The notes: generated by a model not told the origin, from the letters alone. Positions 32,625-43,425 are shown, numbered from the stretch's first letter. The stretch: DNA of 64,000 nucleotides from Anodontia alba (GCA_964016985.1 OZ024827.1:24262933-24326932), one strand, 5' to 3'. Translations and numbers: made by a program.

Positions 32625-33790
32625 TCAATTGTGTGATGTGTTATTATTTTGTGTTCTAAGATGGCTGATGAGACCAATCTTAGCTCTAAACTGCCTGTTG
32701 CAGATAGAACAAGAGAGGTCTGAGGAAGAAAGCTCTGTTGGAGATGCCTTAGCTCTGACTTTGCGCTGTGCACGTTTCTGCTCTGCTTCGCTGATTCTTT
32801 TTGCTTCGTATTCACCAGCTCCCCTTCTTATGAGGCCTCGCCACTTTGTACGATCCTGTGCAATCTGTTCCCATGACTCTGTTGGTATGCTGACGTCTTT
32901 AAGGGAGGCTTTGAAGGTGTCCTTGTATCACTTCTTCTGACCACCATGGGAGTGTTTTCCAACTTGTAGTTCTCCATAAAGGATTTTCTTTGGCAAACAT
33001 TCATCAGATATTCTGGTAACATGGCCTGTCCATCTTAACAGTGCCAATTTCAGAAGAGTATGTACACTCTGCATCCCTGCCCTTTTCAGGACTTCTGTGT
33101 CTGGACTTCTGTGTCTGATCTTTAGAAGTTTTCTAAGAGAGCTTGTGTGAAAGTGGTTCAGTCTTTTGGTATGCCGTTGGTCAACTGTCCAAGCTTCGCA
33201 TGCGTATAATAGTGTTGGCAGCACCACCACCGATCTATATACTTTCAGCTTTGTGTCAAGTCTGATTCAACTTCGGTCCCAAATACTTCCACGTAGGCGG
33301 CCAAATGCTTTGGCAATTCTTGCATTGACTTCATCATCAATGTGCACAACTCTAGACAATGTGCTTCCAAGGTAGGTGAACTTGTCTACCACTTGCAGTC
33401 GTTGACCTTTCATTGTGATGGTAGGCTCCTTTTAAGGCTTTCCAGCTGCTGGCTGATATACGACCTCAGTCCTTTTGCTAATTGTGAGATCATAGCTGTC
33501 ACATGAATCAGATACTTGATCCACACCTTTTTGCATTTTTTCTTCTGTTGGAACGCCTTTTGCCATGTCGTCAGCAAAGAGGAACTCATCTAGCACCTCT
33601 GTCTGCACCTTAGATTTAGCTTGCAACCTTCTTAGGTTTAAAAGTTTCTCAACAAAGCGATACCTAATAGGTATACCATTGTCACCATCCTGGAAAGCAT
33701 CTGTAAGCATGGCAGAAAACATCATGCTGAACAGTGTTGAAGCTAGTACACAGCCTTGCTTAACTCCATTTGTCTCAGATGTAAATATAC
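32625..33790 (-). pseudogene. RTE-like reverse transcriptase, 3' part, three in-frame stops
   Basis: Read on the minus strand from 33790, one frame continues for about 388 codons. FTSETNGVKQGCVLASTLFS is the RT motif with VKQGC; EFLFADDMA contains the catalytic Ala-Asp-Asp; TYLGSTLSR and LPTLLYACEAWT are the conserved post-RT blocks. LLKLALLRWTGHVTRI and WRGLIRRGAGEYEAKR follow, and finally a C-terminal Cys-x2-Cys motif (DLSCSICNRQF) with ISHLRTQ, as in a C2H2-like finger. Stops interrupt at 33434-33432, 33269-33267 and 32930-32928, with the terminal stop at 32627-32625. There is no frameshift in this part, and the 5' half of the element is absent (5' truncation is usual for non-LTR elements). 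Family by pattern only. Confidence 0.75.
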
Positions 33791-34354
33791 AAACTTAAAT
33801 GCTACAAATCTAAATGCTATGTACGTATACAATGATCATATTCTCTCTGAATAATTCTAATACGGTGAACCTGGAATTAAGACCTTTAGTGACTCCGAAT
33901 CAACTCTCTCATATTTAGACTGTTTGCTCGAATTTGACAACTCCGCGAGGATTTAATTCCGTTTTATTTAGAATCTTGTTTCACCCAGTTATTATCGGAC
34001 AAAACACACGATAGTAGTCTTGAGCTGCAGTAGAGTAAAGGGCGATGCGAAGTTTCGATCAAATAAAGCAAGTTTAAGCTCACCAGTATTTTTTATGCTG
34101 ACCAATTCACGGAGGTTCTGGTGCTGCAGTTTTTCTTTTTTGTATGTTGGCTAATTGGTCCGTTGGTCTTGTCATTGTTTGTTTTCCATCTCTTGTTTGG
34201 TGTCTCAGAAAGAAAAGGTGCTTCGTGATTAAGGTCTTTCCTGGGTAGTTACATTTTGCCCTCTTCCTACAGTTATATTCCCTTTCTAAGTTTCGTAGTA
34301 ACATTTCTTCCTTTTTAACCCCCAACCCTGCATACGTCATTCCGTGATTTCCGT
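33791..34354. other. No gene; weak family 9-like words
   Basis: No coding signal. About 34125-34260 has T/G-rich words loosely like family 9. Confidence 0.35.
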
Positions 34355-35900
34355 GATTCTGTCATTCTGACATTCCGACTTCGTTTCCGCTCAGTATTCT
34401 GAGAACGAATCGATGCAATTAGACCAAAGTTTGTATATGCATTGACGTTAACTAGATCTAGGTTGGAATTGTTACGCATCAATGTTCGCAAATTTACAAC
34501 AGAGGTATGGCCCTTGATTATCGTAGAATTTCGTTTCAATATCTTTAGAACAATTTTATGGGATTAGACCAAAGTTTGCATATGCATTGTCAGTGACCGG
34601 ATCTACATTCAGATTGTTACAAGTTAATTTTCGCATGTATACAAGACCATTTATGACGCTTAGATATTGTAAAAAAAAAGAAAAAAAAAAAAACAAGAAA
34701 AAAAAAGAAAAAAAAAACAACAACATAATTTCCGCGCAATTCCTAGCGAACGAATCGATGAAATTTGATCAAAGTTTGCTTATGCACTGACCTTAACAAA
34801 ATCTAGGTAAAGATTGTTCCGCATCAATTTTTGCATATTTACAACAGAGTTATGGCCCTTGATATAATTGTCAGAATTTCGTTTCCGCTCAATATCTTTA
34901 GAACGAATTAATAGAATTAGACCAAATTTTGCATATGCATTGACGTTGACCAGATCTGGGTTTGGATTGTTACGCGTCAATTTTTGCAAATATACAACAC
35001 ATTTATGGCTCTTGGTTATTGTCAAAATTTTGTTTCTGCTCAATATCTTGTGAACTAAAAGATGCAATTTGATCAAATTTTGTATATGTATTGACCATAA
35101 TCAGTTCTATCTTAGGATTGTTACGCATCAATTTTTACACATTTACAACAAGTTATGATCCTTGATTATAGTCAGAATTTTGTTTCCGGTTAATATCTTA
35201 AAAACGCATTGATGGACTTTGATCAAATTCTGCATATCCGTTGACCTTAATCAGCTCTACTTTAGGATTGTTACGGGTCAATTTTCGCTTATATACAATA
35301 GAGTTATGGCCCTTGCTTCTCGTCAAAATTTCTCAATATCTTGAGAACGAAATGATGCAATTAGACCAAATTTTGCGGATGCATTGATGACGACCAGATC
35401 TAGGTTTGGAATGTTACACTTCAAGTTTTCGAACTATACAACACAGTTATGGTCCTTGGTTTTATCAAAATGTTTCTGCTCAGTATCTTGTGAATAAATG
35501 GAAGGAATTTGTATAATTTTGCATTTGCCTTTTCCTCCGCTAGTTCTAGTTGGGATTGTTACGTGTCAAGTTTTGCAAATTTACAACAGAGTTATGGCCC
35601 TTGATTGTCATAAGCATTTTTTCCGCTCAATATCTTGAGAACGAATTAATGGAATTAGATCAAGTTTTGCTTATGCACAGACGTTGACCAGATCTACATT
35701 CGGATTGTTACAAGTTAATTTTCGCATATATACAACATAGTTATGAACTTAGTTATTGTCAGTTTCATTTCCGCTCAATATGTTTGGAACAATTTGATGG
35801 AATTTGACAAAGTTTTGCATATGCATTGATATTGACCAGATCTAGGTTTTCAGTGTTTGTCTGTCCATCGATTACATTTTGGTTTCTGAGCGGGGGTATC
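34355..35900 (+). repeat. Tandem array, period about 148 bp, about ten copies
   Basis: A diverged unit repeats with the anchors GCATATGCATTGAC...CAGATCTAGG, TTGTTACGCATCAATTTT, ACAACAGAGTTATGGCCCTT and TTTCCGCTCAATATCTTGAG. Anchor starts near 34432, 34578, 34778, 34931, 35083, 35231, 35373, 35522, 35669 and 35818. The one long interval (about 200 bp) contains an A-rich insertion at 34670-34720. The TTATGGCCCTTG block is familiar to me from molluscan satellites. Confidence 0.8.
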
Positions 35901-36709
35901 TAATAAGCTCTGCTTATTGACATTTCTTGTTTCACGTAGAGATAACATGGTTTAGAATTGAAATAGATAGAGCTGAAATAAATATCTCCCTTATCTAGGG
36001 GAGGCGGAGGGACTTACTTTAAAGAAAAAAAAATCTTTTCCTAGAACGAAAGCTCAAAGTTTTGAAAGGATTTATATATGAAAGATAAAAAGTCTTGAAT
36101 AGTTGTGGTTATCTCCCCATGAAAAGTAGCGTCAAAATATCCAGGAGTATTCATTGCTCCAACGAGTCATTCGTTTTAGAATCTATTTGTCTATTTACCT
36201 TAAATACCACTAATTACAACAGTTTTATACTTGTTATTCACGTCATATTTCAGATCTAGTACAAGACAGCTTTCCTTTCCAGACTAGTGGACATAACATA
36301 AAGATGACGGTGCTAACTTGTGCGTACACCTAGTGTAGCATTGCCGTGCTTTATAATTATGGTCTAAACAGTTTCTGAGTCCCATCTCGAAAGGTCGGTA
36401 TTTTATGTTTAATTTGTATTTTCTAAGTTACGTCTGTGGTGTCACATTTCACTTTTTGCTCCATCTGTGATTTGCTGTTTGGAAGACTGTTTTTGCAGTG
36501 AACTTTATGACAAAGTCGAAGTCCACAGACAGTTTACAAAAGCACTTCTTGCACGAAGGTAACATTTCTATTACATACAATATGGTTAATCACGTCACTG
36601 TTTCCTGGCTTCTCACAAAGACATCTAACATGATTGTGAAATTATCAAATTTTATTACTTGTTCACGGATAAGTAAATCGTCCAACCAAATTCACTTTCC
36701 CAAAAATTA
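35901..36709. other. No gene seen
   Basis: An open frame at 36498-36710 (70 residues) has no recognisable motif and is not called. The rest is unassigned. Confidence 0.4.
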
Positions 36710-36815
36710 ACATTTTTCTTATTTCTCGAAGAAAACATATATTATGAGTACTCGATTAGGCGCTTCTAATGAGTACCTACAACACAAATTTTCTTCGGGA
36801 AATAAGGTAAATATT
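36710..36815. mobile_element. Hairpin with the shared TTCTAATGAGTA tip
   Basis: ATTTCTCGAAGAAAA and TTTTCTTCGGGAAAT arms flank TATGAGTACTCGATTAGGCG / CTTCTAATGAGTACCTACAA. The stem sequence is unlike family 8, but the tip is the same motif. Confidence 0.5.
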
Positions 36816-37885
36816 TATATGTATCATAATCTACCTACTCTTCTTATCTAGAGCTATGATGTACTTATCTCAGGACAAGTAAATTAAGATCTCTTACTTG
36901 TCCTCAGGGAAATGGGACAGATTGGACAAGTCGGGCTTAGTATTTCTGCAGCCCTGCATATAGAAACCTTTCAAAGAAGCTACTCTTCGCTTTTGGTTAT
37001 TCAATCGCAGCAGTTAAGATTTGCGTCAGAACTTTGAACCGGAAACCGTGTTTCACAAGGCTTTTTAAAACCTATCAAGTCCTCAGAAAGAATAAAGCTG
37101 CGTCTAAGTATAAAAAATCATGGCTTTTAAGTAATTATTTTTTAAGTTTCAAAGGGAACAAAAAAAAAGCTTCTAGAGGACAGATAACAATTGAAAATCA
37201 ACTTAAATGCGAGTATGTCATGATTTATTTCAGAAAGATACGTTTGTAAATGTAATTTTACTGATTTATTTGCAAAAAGAGCTTTTTGTAACGTGTGGAT
37301 CACGTAAGCTATGTGTTTACAAATAATTGTATCGACATTGTGATGTGAAGCAAATGCGTAGTTCTAAAAATTAGGAAATTTTAACGCTTGATTTGATTTT
37401 CAATATAAACTGATTAACTCAATCTATACAATTCAGGAGGAGATGTATTGACTAACATAGTAGAGCAGTGTGACTAAAGGACATCTACGATGAAGGCGGA
37501 GGTTCTCCTTAAAAGTCTAATTTTTTGAAGTCATGACTTGACGTGTGATATGAGCAACTGCTTAACTGTAGACTTAGGTGGTCAATTCACACATTATATG
37601 GGACTGGAAAGCTGGTTCAAGGGGTGAAACATACATTTATTTTAAAAATACTGAAGCACCGCATTTTCCATTTTAGATTCTCACCTCATTAATGGACTTT
37701 AGTTTTGCTTTTAGTATGCCTTAAAGTAACTGATAATTTTTAAAGGAAAACAACTCTGTTAAAATTGTTGTAACCATCCCCCCAGCCCCACCCCCACAGA
37801 CCCCCTCAAAAGGATCTACTCTTAAAGCAATATCCCTAGAGCAAATTCTTACCTTTTAGAGCAGACCACTTGTCATAAGAGATTT
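36816..37885. other. No gene; family 7 debris at the end
   Basis: No coding region. Near 37790-37880 there are family 7 words (AAAGGATCTACTCTTAAAG, GAGCAAATTCTTACCTTTTA) that form part of a hairpin. Confidence 0.4.
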
Positions 37886-37992
37886 CCCAGCTAGCATTCT
37901 ACATAAATGAATAGTGGGCCGTTATCGGCCCGTCAGCTACCCTGACGGGCCGATAACGGCCCGCCATAGATTTTTGTAGAATGCTTACTGGG
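37886..37992. mobile_element. Family 4 palindrome, 107 bp
   Basis: CCCAGCTAGCATTCTACA at the left and GTAGAATGCTTACTGGG at the right. GGGCCGTTATCGGCCCGTCA and TGACGGGCCGATAACGGCCC form the central stem. Same length as the copy at 10383-10489. Confidence 0.75.
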
Positions 37993-38060
37993 TTGGTATG
38001 CCGGGAACCAATGCGGAAGTCACCTAAGTTGTCTCCCTTATAGAAAATGACTGAAAAATA

Positions 38061-38427
38061 CCAAGTAAGCATTCTACATAAATCTATAGCGGGCCGTTAT
38101 CGGCCCGTCAGCTAACCTGACGGGCCGATAACAACCCGCTATAGATTTACAATCGAACCTCAATGGCTCGAACATCTTTGGAACCATGGAAATTCGTTCG
38201 AGACATGGATAGTCGAGCCACTGAGGGTTAATCATGACATTAGTCCAGGAAGCAAATAACGATGATTAGGGAAATCTTTTCGATTTTCTACATAATTTCT
38301 ACACAATGATTGTATTTTCTACACAATGATTGTATGTTGAGTGTACATACTCATTAGAATCGCCACGGTAAACGAGCCATCCGGGTTCGAGCCATTAAGG
38401 TTATACTGTATAAAGAAGCTAGCTGGG
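38061..38427. mobile_element. Family 4 palindrome interrupted by a pogo-like MITE
   Basis: Left part 38061-38149 is a standard family 4 arm and most of the second arm (CCCGCTATAGATTTA). The missing end appears after the insertion, at 38411-38427, as a decayed form ending GCTAGCTGGG. Without the insert the element is about 106 bp. Confidence 0.7.
38150..38408. mobile_element. pogo/Tigger-like MITE nested in family 4
   Basis: Begins CAATCGAACCTCAATGGCTC and ends (inverted) CAGTATAACCTTAATGGCTC, with TA at 38148-38149 and 38409-38410. 259 bp. It carries the ACTCATTAGAATCGCC half-tip near 38348 and a small duplication TTTCTACACAATGATTGTAT. Confidence 0.7.
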
Positions 38428-38792
38428 TTTTCCCTATAAAAACAATTTTGTCATTTATTGAATGTTTTCCTTCCACTTATTATGAAATAATTTATGAAAA
38501 AAAAAACAAACAAAAAAAACTATCAGGAAATGATTTAGTCTGGCGGAAGGATAATCATATGATGTTCTAGGAATTGCTGCTGAAAGTGACAGGCAATTTT
38601 GAAATATAGAGCGGAATTTCTCAGTACAGTCAAAAACTGAATAGTTTCACTCGCGCAATTATACCGATTGACGCCTAGTATTTTTAAAATAATTTGTAGA
38701 CTTGAGAAAAATATAATATGATTATTGCAAATAATTTTTTCAACAGCAATATTTGGTATTAGGACAAAGGCAATGATTTATGCAATTAAAAA
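38428..38792. other. Nothing recognised
   Basis: Unassigned, with an A-rich stretch near 38497-38520. Confidence 0.4.
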
Positions 38793-39305
38793 AAAGTAAG
38801 AAAAAAGTCCAGGGAGTGACACAGTCACAAGCCGCAGCCCTTTCTAGACACCAAGAGGAAGAGGAAACAGACAAAAAAGTAAACAAGCGCAAATCGAACA
38901 AACGTATATAATGCACTATGCTTAGCTCTTCTTTCCTCAAGCGAGGTAATCGCAATGCTAAAAGAACTGAAAAAAAACCCCAAAAAACAAGAAGCAGATA
39001 ACACAAGGCAAGACTTAAAACAAATTGCCTCGTAGAATAAATCACAAAGCAACAAAGAGTAAGACTAACAACGGGACCACAGCCTTAGAACGGTCAGTAG
39101 AATAAACCACCGGGGGAGTGGGGGAAGGGAAGGGGGTGCGGGGTTTAAAGCACTTTTACAGCCAGCCAACTACACCCTAGGTCCCGATGTTACTCTTAAT
39201 ACAGAAATACATAAAAATTCTGTTCGCATAAAGGATCCCAACTCAGTCAATTCATCAAAGCGAAAACATAAAAATCAAACTAATCACTATGATAAACCAA
39301 GACAA
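38793..39305 (-). repeat. Family 9 dispersed repeat, minus orientation, long copy
   Basis: AGTAAGAAAAAAGTCCAGGG at one end through CAAGCGAGGTAATCGCAATG and GGACCACAGCCTTAGAACGG to CACTATGATAAACCAAGACA. This copy and the plus copy at 13450-13890 define the long unit. Confidence 0.65.
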
Positions 39306-39449
39306 GTACTCATGGCTAATTCTACTGTGTGTCAGTGTAAATGAAAACCATTAGTTGAACCATCAGAATGTTAGTGCAAGTGACACAGCGAAACGTACAT
39401 TATAATGAATAATGTGCAGTACGTCTATTTCCTCTCTGATAATGAAACA

Positions 39450-39920
39450 GATTTACCCGTTCAGCCCTACAGACCAAAACAGATACCGTTGTTAACTGTG
39501 TAGATCCAGATGAGATGTCTCATAATAATGAACCATCTCGTCTGGATCTTGTGTTGAGGTTTTACGGTCCAGTCAACCCAGTGGGGTCATGTCGAGCGCG
39601 GTCAGTTTACCTAACCACACGTTTACTGGGCAGACTTAGTCCTCTAAGCGGTTAACCAGTATTGTGCACATTCTTTCGCCAGAAACTGACAACTGCCCTT
39701 CTTGAATCAGCGGAAGGGAGAGAATGACCGTAGAAAATATTTCATGATCAATCTCCACGAAAGAATGTTGCCGACCTCGGCGGGGGTTGAACCCGCGACC
39801 TCCTGGTCTCCAGTCGGACGGCGCATCCAACTGAGCCACCGGGGCCGACATCTCGTCTGGATCTAAACGATCTGCTGTTCTTTTGTTGATTGTGAATGAT
39901 ATCGCTGTTTGCAACAACGG
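39450..39920. mobile_element. Family 10 hairpin split by a SINE
   Basis: CAGCCCTACAGACCAAAACA at the left, then GTGTAGATCCAGATGAGATG pairing with CATCTCGTCTGGATCT. The right half resumes after the SINE as AAACGATCTGCTGTTC and GCTGTTTGCAACAACGG. Related hairpins: 40885-41025, 44800-45010, 47790-47955. Confidence 0.55.
39550..39848 (-). mobile_element. tRNA-derived SINE, copy 1
   Basis: On the minus strand the head reads TGGCTCAGTTGG (box A) and GGGTTCAACCC (box B) in a tRNA-like layout, followed by a body of about 220 bp ending CCGTAAAACCTCAACACA. Flanked by a perfect 16-bp target-site duplication CATCTCGTCTGGATCT at 39534-39549 and 39849-39864. RNA polymerase III would start at the 39848 side, and mobility would need a partner LINE. 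A peptide frame across it is only a shadow. Confidence 0.85.
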
Positions 39921-40884
39921 ATAAGTCTACTGCAGAAATACAGGAGTGTAAGGTTTAACTCCTATCAACTGTGAAGACTTTGGAATCAGACGTAGTTACT
40001 GTTCTCCTGGAAATTTATGGAATACCAGTGTATTCTATTTCATACAGGTATTTAAGGTCACCGGAAACCATCAAGTTTGTTATAAAACAGTCATGCTCCC
40101 TCATTATTCCTTTGTGACCATAGCAGCTGTCTTCAAATGCTTGTGTGGAGGCCGTGAAAAACATCGCACCATCTATGTAGTATAGATAGTATTACATTTT
40201 CTGGTCCTTTGGGACTATTAAACCTATACAATACATATGAAAATACAGCTGCACTAAGGCGCTGCTGGACTTGGGAGTGGATGGAAGGGGCATTGAGTGA
40301 GAGATGTTGCAGTTTATTACCCCACCTGAATAGACTCGTAGTATTCTTTACTTCCAAAGCTTCTCCGTTTCATAATATTTTAAAGTCGATTTCTGCAAAG
40401 GTAGTCTGAGGAAGACCTTAAGGGGAGTAGGGAAGTAACTGTGTTAGGGAAAGTAACGATGTCAGATGATTTGCTTCCTTTATTAAAAGAGAATTAGTGT
40501 GCAGAAAAAAACGGGTATGATGAAGCAATGCACAGATGGGCTGTTTATATTGGTCCAAAATACATGATAATATGATATTTTTAGAGTATCTCTGAAACCT
40601 ATTTGGAGAAGCAAAACCGCGCGATGACAACATCTATGTTCAATAGTATGTTTGTTTGACATTTACATACTAATGAATAATGATAAAGAAAGCAGTGATC
40701 ATGGCCTACCTGTAAGATGTTGTTATGGTGTCAAATTATTATTCATCCGGAAAATGAATTGTGAGCTTCTCCCTCTTTGTACCAAAGGCATACGTTCATG
40801 AATCGTTTTTACATGACGTAATAACAAGCCATCGGCCCACAAAGACTAAGACGATGTACTAGTCAGCACTTGCAACACACTGAA
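39921..40884. other. No gene seen
   Basis: Short frames on both strands at 40133-40409 and a minus frame at 40418-40633 show no recognisable motif or codon signal. Confidence 0.4.
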
Positions 40885-41025
40885 AGCTCCGCATCTGCAA
40901 ACGGAATGGTAAACAGTATAGAACCTGATGAAACGGCTCGTTATGACCGTCTCATCTGGGTCTACGCCGTTTGTAAAGATATTTGTTTTGGTTTGTATGG
41001 CTGAAAGGATTAAAGAGGGGTAAAC
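40885..41025. mobile_element. Family 10 hairpin
   Basis: TGCAAACGGAATGGTAAACA and TACGCCGTTTGTAAAGAT ends of the stem, TGATGAAACGGCTCG / GACCGTCTCATCTGGGTCT core, and the typical end TTTGGTTTGTATGGCTGAAA. Confidence 0.55.
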
Positions 41026-41192
41026 ACGCATTACTTTCATTATAGAGGCAGAGAGTAACGTGCGTTTGTGCATGCAACTGCACAACCTGTTCCTGAGGAT
41101 ATCTCCACGCTCTTACTGCAGTTGCCCATGCTCTAATGACTGATCCACCATTTCATACTCGCCCCAAAGAGCGTTGAATGCGCATCAAATAT

Positions 41193-41438
41193 CTGGGCCC
41201 AGTTGTTCAAAGCTAACGACGTCGTTAGTTAACGGTTCGTTAAAATTTATATTGAGTGATACGCAAATATGCTGAAAGTTTTTGCTGAAAAATGTGAGTT
41301 GCTTTTGCAGTGCAAAAGCTACTCACATTTTTTCAGCAAAAATATCAGAATATTGTGTATTGAATCCGCTAAAACAGTTAACGAAATAGCACTTAACGGG
41401 TTCGTTAAGCTAAGGACGCTTTGAACAACTGGGCCCAG
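41193..41438. mobile_element. Family 5 MITE, 246 bp
   Basis: CTGGGCCCAGTTGTTCAAAG and its complement at the two ends. Subterminal GTTAACG/CGTTAAC words occur on both sides. The central hairpin is TTTTGCTGAAAAATGTGAG / CTCACATTTTTTCAGCAAAA around GCTTTTGCAGTGCAAAAGC. Confidence 0.75.
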
Positions 41439-41520
41439 AAATATTCCCCGACCCAAATCGGGTTCGAAACCACGACCATCCGCTTGCAAGGAAAGTGGTT
41501 TGATCAGGGTTGTCATTGTT
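41439..41520 (-). repeat. Possible tRNA-like SINE fragment
   Basis: On the minus strand GGTTTCGAACCCGATTTGGG resembles a pol III B box within a T-arm, abutting the family 5 element. No box A is visible, so it is at best a 3' half fragment. Confidence 0.3.
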
Positions 41521-41785
41521 CGCTTACAAAATCAGTGAATACTGCAGAATATAACAATCAGAAATGGCCCTGATAAGACAGTATGGATGTAAATGCTGAT
41601 TTAGACCTGTGCTGTTCTATTAGGCATAAAGATTTTCGTCTTGCGCTGTTCATTATACGACAAATAAAATACATAGAAATTAGTTTAGTTTATCATATTT
41701 TATTGCCAAAAAATCATAAAGCAAGCGGGTTGGACACAAGTTCTTACAACAAGGGAGCCAGCACAAGAGAACATGGTACTTATCA

Positions 41786-41998
41786 CATCACATAGGCGAC
41801 CAGCAAAGGTTCAGGCCAGCCTGCGCTTAAGCGCAGCCTCACCAGAGCCTTTGCTGTTCGCAGACATAAAGAAGGGGTCTTGAGGAAGCTTCAGCCAAGA
41901 TAACGCATGTCTGCTGCCCTAATAGGGAATACACATGCATATTTAAACAAAAATCGGAATACCATAAGGTTCATTTGTTTTCGTGTGCCGGCTCACAC
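41786..41998. mobile_element. Family 2 MITE
   Basis: CGACCAGCAAAGGTTCAGGC, GCCTGCGCTTAAGCGCAGCC and GAGCCTTTGCTGTTCGCAG form the first hairpin. GTGTGCCGGCTCAC ends the copy. The middle is diverged. Confidence 0.55.
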
Positions 41999-42380
41999 GA
42001 CAAATAAAGTACGTAGAAATTCATATCAGGTCAGGAAATAAGCAGACAAGTTTCAATGACATTAGATTAGAAATTTCGCGTTCAATAAAAACTTCAGAGA
42101 CTTCTGTAATTAACCGTTAGCGTTCCTTTGGCAAATTCAGCAGACGGTAATTGGTGATTTTTTTCTAATTTCCCCGAAAAAGTGTTAAGTTTTTCTTTTC
42201 ATATTTTGACTTCTTTGTTGTCTGGTTGAGTTTGTTAAGTCCTGTCTGGCAATGTCAGCAGCACCGCGCTAGGGAGGAGGGAGCTTGTTGATTTTGCTTT
42301 TCTTTTGGTATATAACTTGTATACTGTCTGTCAGTCATAGTTTGATTACTCTTAATTTTGGAGTCATTGGTAAGCTACTC
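41999..42380. other. No gene; family 6 and family 9 debris
   Basis: CAAATTCAGCAGACGGTAATTG near 42130 and TTTCCCCGAAAAA near 42170 are a half family 6. About 42195-42380 has family 9-like texture. Confidence 0.35.
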
Positions 42381-42544
42381 CCCAGTAAACACACACGTCG
42401 TAATAACGTCTGTTCGACGTCGAAACGGCGTTGTTTTAACGTTGTGTGTTTGCTGGGTCAGCGGGCACAGGGTGTTATTACAACGTCGTATTAGCGTCGA
42501 TGCAACGTCATGCGACGCTGTATAAACGTCATGTGCCCACCGGG
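42381..42544. mobile_element. Family 3 palindromes, two abutting copies
   Basis: Copy a, 42381-42457: CCCAGTAAACACACACG / CGTTGTGTGTTTGCTGGG. Copy b, 42459-42544: CAGCGGGCACAGG / CATGTGCCCACCGGG, with interior GTCGTATTAGCGTCGATGCAAC. The two lie one base apart. Confidence 0.65.
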
Positions 42545-42916
42545 TATGTTCTATGATTGCGGCTCGTCCTGGACATAGTATTTATCACTTTTGACGAATC
42601 ATACGCATTGGAGACAATTAGCATGTAAAGCCAAGCCTTATTATCTGTGAACAAATTAAACGAATACCATTACATTCTTTCCTGCTGAATTTTTACCCAG
42701 CGTGTTAAGCGTTGAACGTCACGTATTGTAACGGAAGTGATCAGTAAATTGTCGTGAACAGATAATTATGTAATCAATCATTATGACAAGGTCAATGTCT
42801 TAACTTCTTCAGATAAACCAGTAACGAAAACAAATATCAATGACAATATCGAAGAAATTCTACAATCACCAAGCATTGCTTTTCCGAGGCACCCAAGAGA
42901 TGAGGAAGAACAAACA
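42545..42916. other. Nothing recognised
   Basis: Unassigned; some words around 42720-42790 (CAGTAAATTGTCGTGAACAG) recur near 1090 and 7160 as part of an old dispersed repeat. Confidence 0.35.
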
Positions 42917-42999
42917 CCCAGCGGGCACATGACGTTTATACAACGTGATGTTGCATCGACGTTGATACGATGTTATCTCAACGTTGCGTTCCTACTGGG
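42917..42999. mobile_element. Family 3 palindrome
   Basis: CCCAGCGGGCACATGACG at the left and AACGTTGCGTTCCTACTGGG at the right; the interior is ACGT-phased. The end GGGCACATGACG matches copy b at 42459-42544. Confidence 0.6.
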
Positions 43000-43360
43000 C
43001 AATGACAAAACAAACTCCATACATGAAGCCACAGTGGCACGAACAAATAAAAACTGCAACAGAGGAACCGCAAAGGAAGAAAGATCAGTAGAAAAACTAC
43101 TGGAAGGCGACACCTCCCCTTTACTTTTAATGCAGCCCCATATTACATTTGTTGTGTCCGCAGATGACTTTTCTGCCTCATCAGTGAAACATTACAGTGA
43201 AGCATCACAGTGGTGAAACATCATAGTGAACCATCACGATGGTGAAACGTCACAGTGAAACATCTCGAAGTCAGACAGGCATAGGTTTCACAATAACATT
43301 CTGTGACAGTAATCTTAAGTATATTGAATACATTTCAGGGAAGATAACTGTTAATGGATC
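43000..43360. other. No gene; short GTGAAACATCA repeats
   Basis: About 43185-43265 holds several imperfect repeats of GTGAAACATCACAGTGA. No coding call. Confidence 0.4.
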
Positions 43361-43425
43361 TACTCTAAAAGGAAAGAATTTGCTCCCACAGGGAGCAAAT
43401 TCTTTCTTTTTAGAATTGACCCTTT
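43361..43425. mobile_element. Family 7 hairpin
   Basis: CTCTAAAAGGAAAGAATTTG and CAAATTCTTTCTTTTTAGA arms meet at CTCCCACAGGGAG. Flanks TTAGAAGGC and CAAAATTTGTCTC match other family 7 copies. Confidence 0.65.

Noticed and set aside
39780..39848. tRNA gene
   Set aside because: Box A and box B are present, but the sequence is the head of a SINE with target-site duplications and does not complete a clean cloverleaf.
39636..39917. 93-codon minus-strand frame (and its twin at 50796-51011)
   Set aside because: It lies inside the tRNA-derived SINE; conservation between the two copies reflects the SINE and not a protein.
40896..40960. Hammerhead-like CTGATGA at 40928
   Set aside because: No stem II or GAAA box follows; it is part of a family 10 hairpin.
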